A stretch of 64,000 nucleotides of DNA, from the NCBI RefSeq assembly GCF_905220565.1, contig NC_059422.1:4372001-4436000 (forward strand), in the 5' to 3' direction. The notes beneath the pieces were generated by a model. The model ran no database searches. It was not told where the DNA came from and worked only from the letters and a program-made list of their open reading frames with translations. The position numbers and the translations under genes are program-made. Shown here in pieces: positions 63,737 through 64,000 of this stretch (its first letter is position 1; the number at the start of each line of letters is the position of its first letter). Origin of the DNA: Melitaea cinxia. Its lineage: Eukaryota > Arthropoda > Insecta > Lepidoptera > Nymphalidae.

Positions 63737-64000
63737 CTGAGGTAGGGCACAGCAGGAATTTCCTGCTCAAAATATGGAGCAGTCCGACTGGGGTAGTGCC
63801 TCGACCTTACAGAAGATCACAGCAAAATAATACTGTTTTCAAGCAGTATTGTGTTCCTGTTGGTGAGTAAGGTGACCAGAGCTCCTGGGGGCGGGGGTTG
63901 GGGATTGGGTCGGCAACGCGCTTGCGATGCTTCTGGTGTTGCAGGTGTGTATAAGCTACGGTAATCGCTTACCATCAGGTGAGCCGTACGCTTGTTTGCC
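63737..64000 (+). mobile_element. Poly(A)-tailed interspersed repeat, cut by the window edge
   Basis: GAGGTAGGGCACAGCAGGAA to GTACGCTTGTTTGCC. It is almost identical over its length to 46452-46730. Confidence 0.82.

Larger units (their letters stand above)
62704..64000. other. Part of an upstream CWC27 intron
   Basis: At least 1.3 kb, running off the window. It holds the repeats listed at 62765, 63052, 63621 and 63737. A further Helitron-like 3' end (CGGGTTTCGCTGCTAG|T) lies near 63507. No other CWC27 exon was seen. Confidence 0.7.

Overview
The window looks like nuclear DNA of a moth or butterfly (Lepidoptera). It is strongly AT-rich and has spliced genes. It is crowded with short interspersed elements and Helitrons of kinds I associate with Lepidoptera; that lineage call rests on memory of such repeats, not on a search. 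All coding sequence I can support is on the minus strand.

Positions 1-49678 hold most of one large secreted-protein gene, read right to left. I could chain 20 coding exons whose acceptors, donors and phases all agree. Together they give 6894 coding bases (2298 residues) with no stop, and the frame is still open at position 1. The order is: signal peptide (49.6 kb); PAN/apple domain 1 (40.3 kb plus the start of the next exon); a 2.8-kb exon coding a Pro/Arg-rich then Gly/Tyr/Gln/Ser-rich region with a 33-residue repeat (36.5-39.3 kb); PAN 2 (18.3 and 11.9 kb); a Tyr/Gly/Asp-rich linker (10.4-10.7 kb); PAN 3, 4 and 5 (8.9 to 4.7 kb); a Pro/Gly/Ser collagen-like stretch (3.2-3.7 kb); an eight-cysteine module on three exons (2.9-1.9 kb); and a charged, sequon-rich tail (1-1.8 kb). 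A second signal-peptide exon at 23.9 kb has the same exit phase and could start a short form (1313 residues in the window) that lacks PAN 1 and the Gly/Tyr region. The alternative is two adjacent genes. I did not recognise the orthologue. The domain plan suggests an apical or cuticular extracellular-matrix protein.

Positions 61706-62703 hold the last two coding exons of a second minus-strand gene. I recognise it as the C-terminus of the spliceosomal cyclophilin CWC27. The rest of that gene lies beyond the right edge.

The long introns and the 12-kb intergenic stretch are a mosaic of mobile elements. They include tRNA-derived SINEs of three head types, a 335-340-bp SINE-like family with a GAT-repeat tail and 11-14-bp target duplications, and a poly(A)-tailed family. 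There are several small Helitrons with A|TC...CTAG|T ends, a Helitron/PIF1-type helicase remnant, an R1-clade LINE pseudogene with fused endonuclease and reverse-transcriptase pieces, and nested LINE 3' ends with clear target-site duplications. One element has a 134-bp internal segment amplified about five times. No genuine tRNA, rRNA or CRISPR feature was seen.
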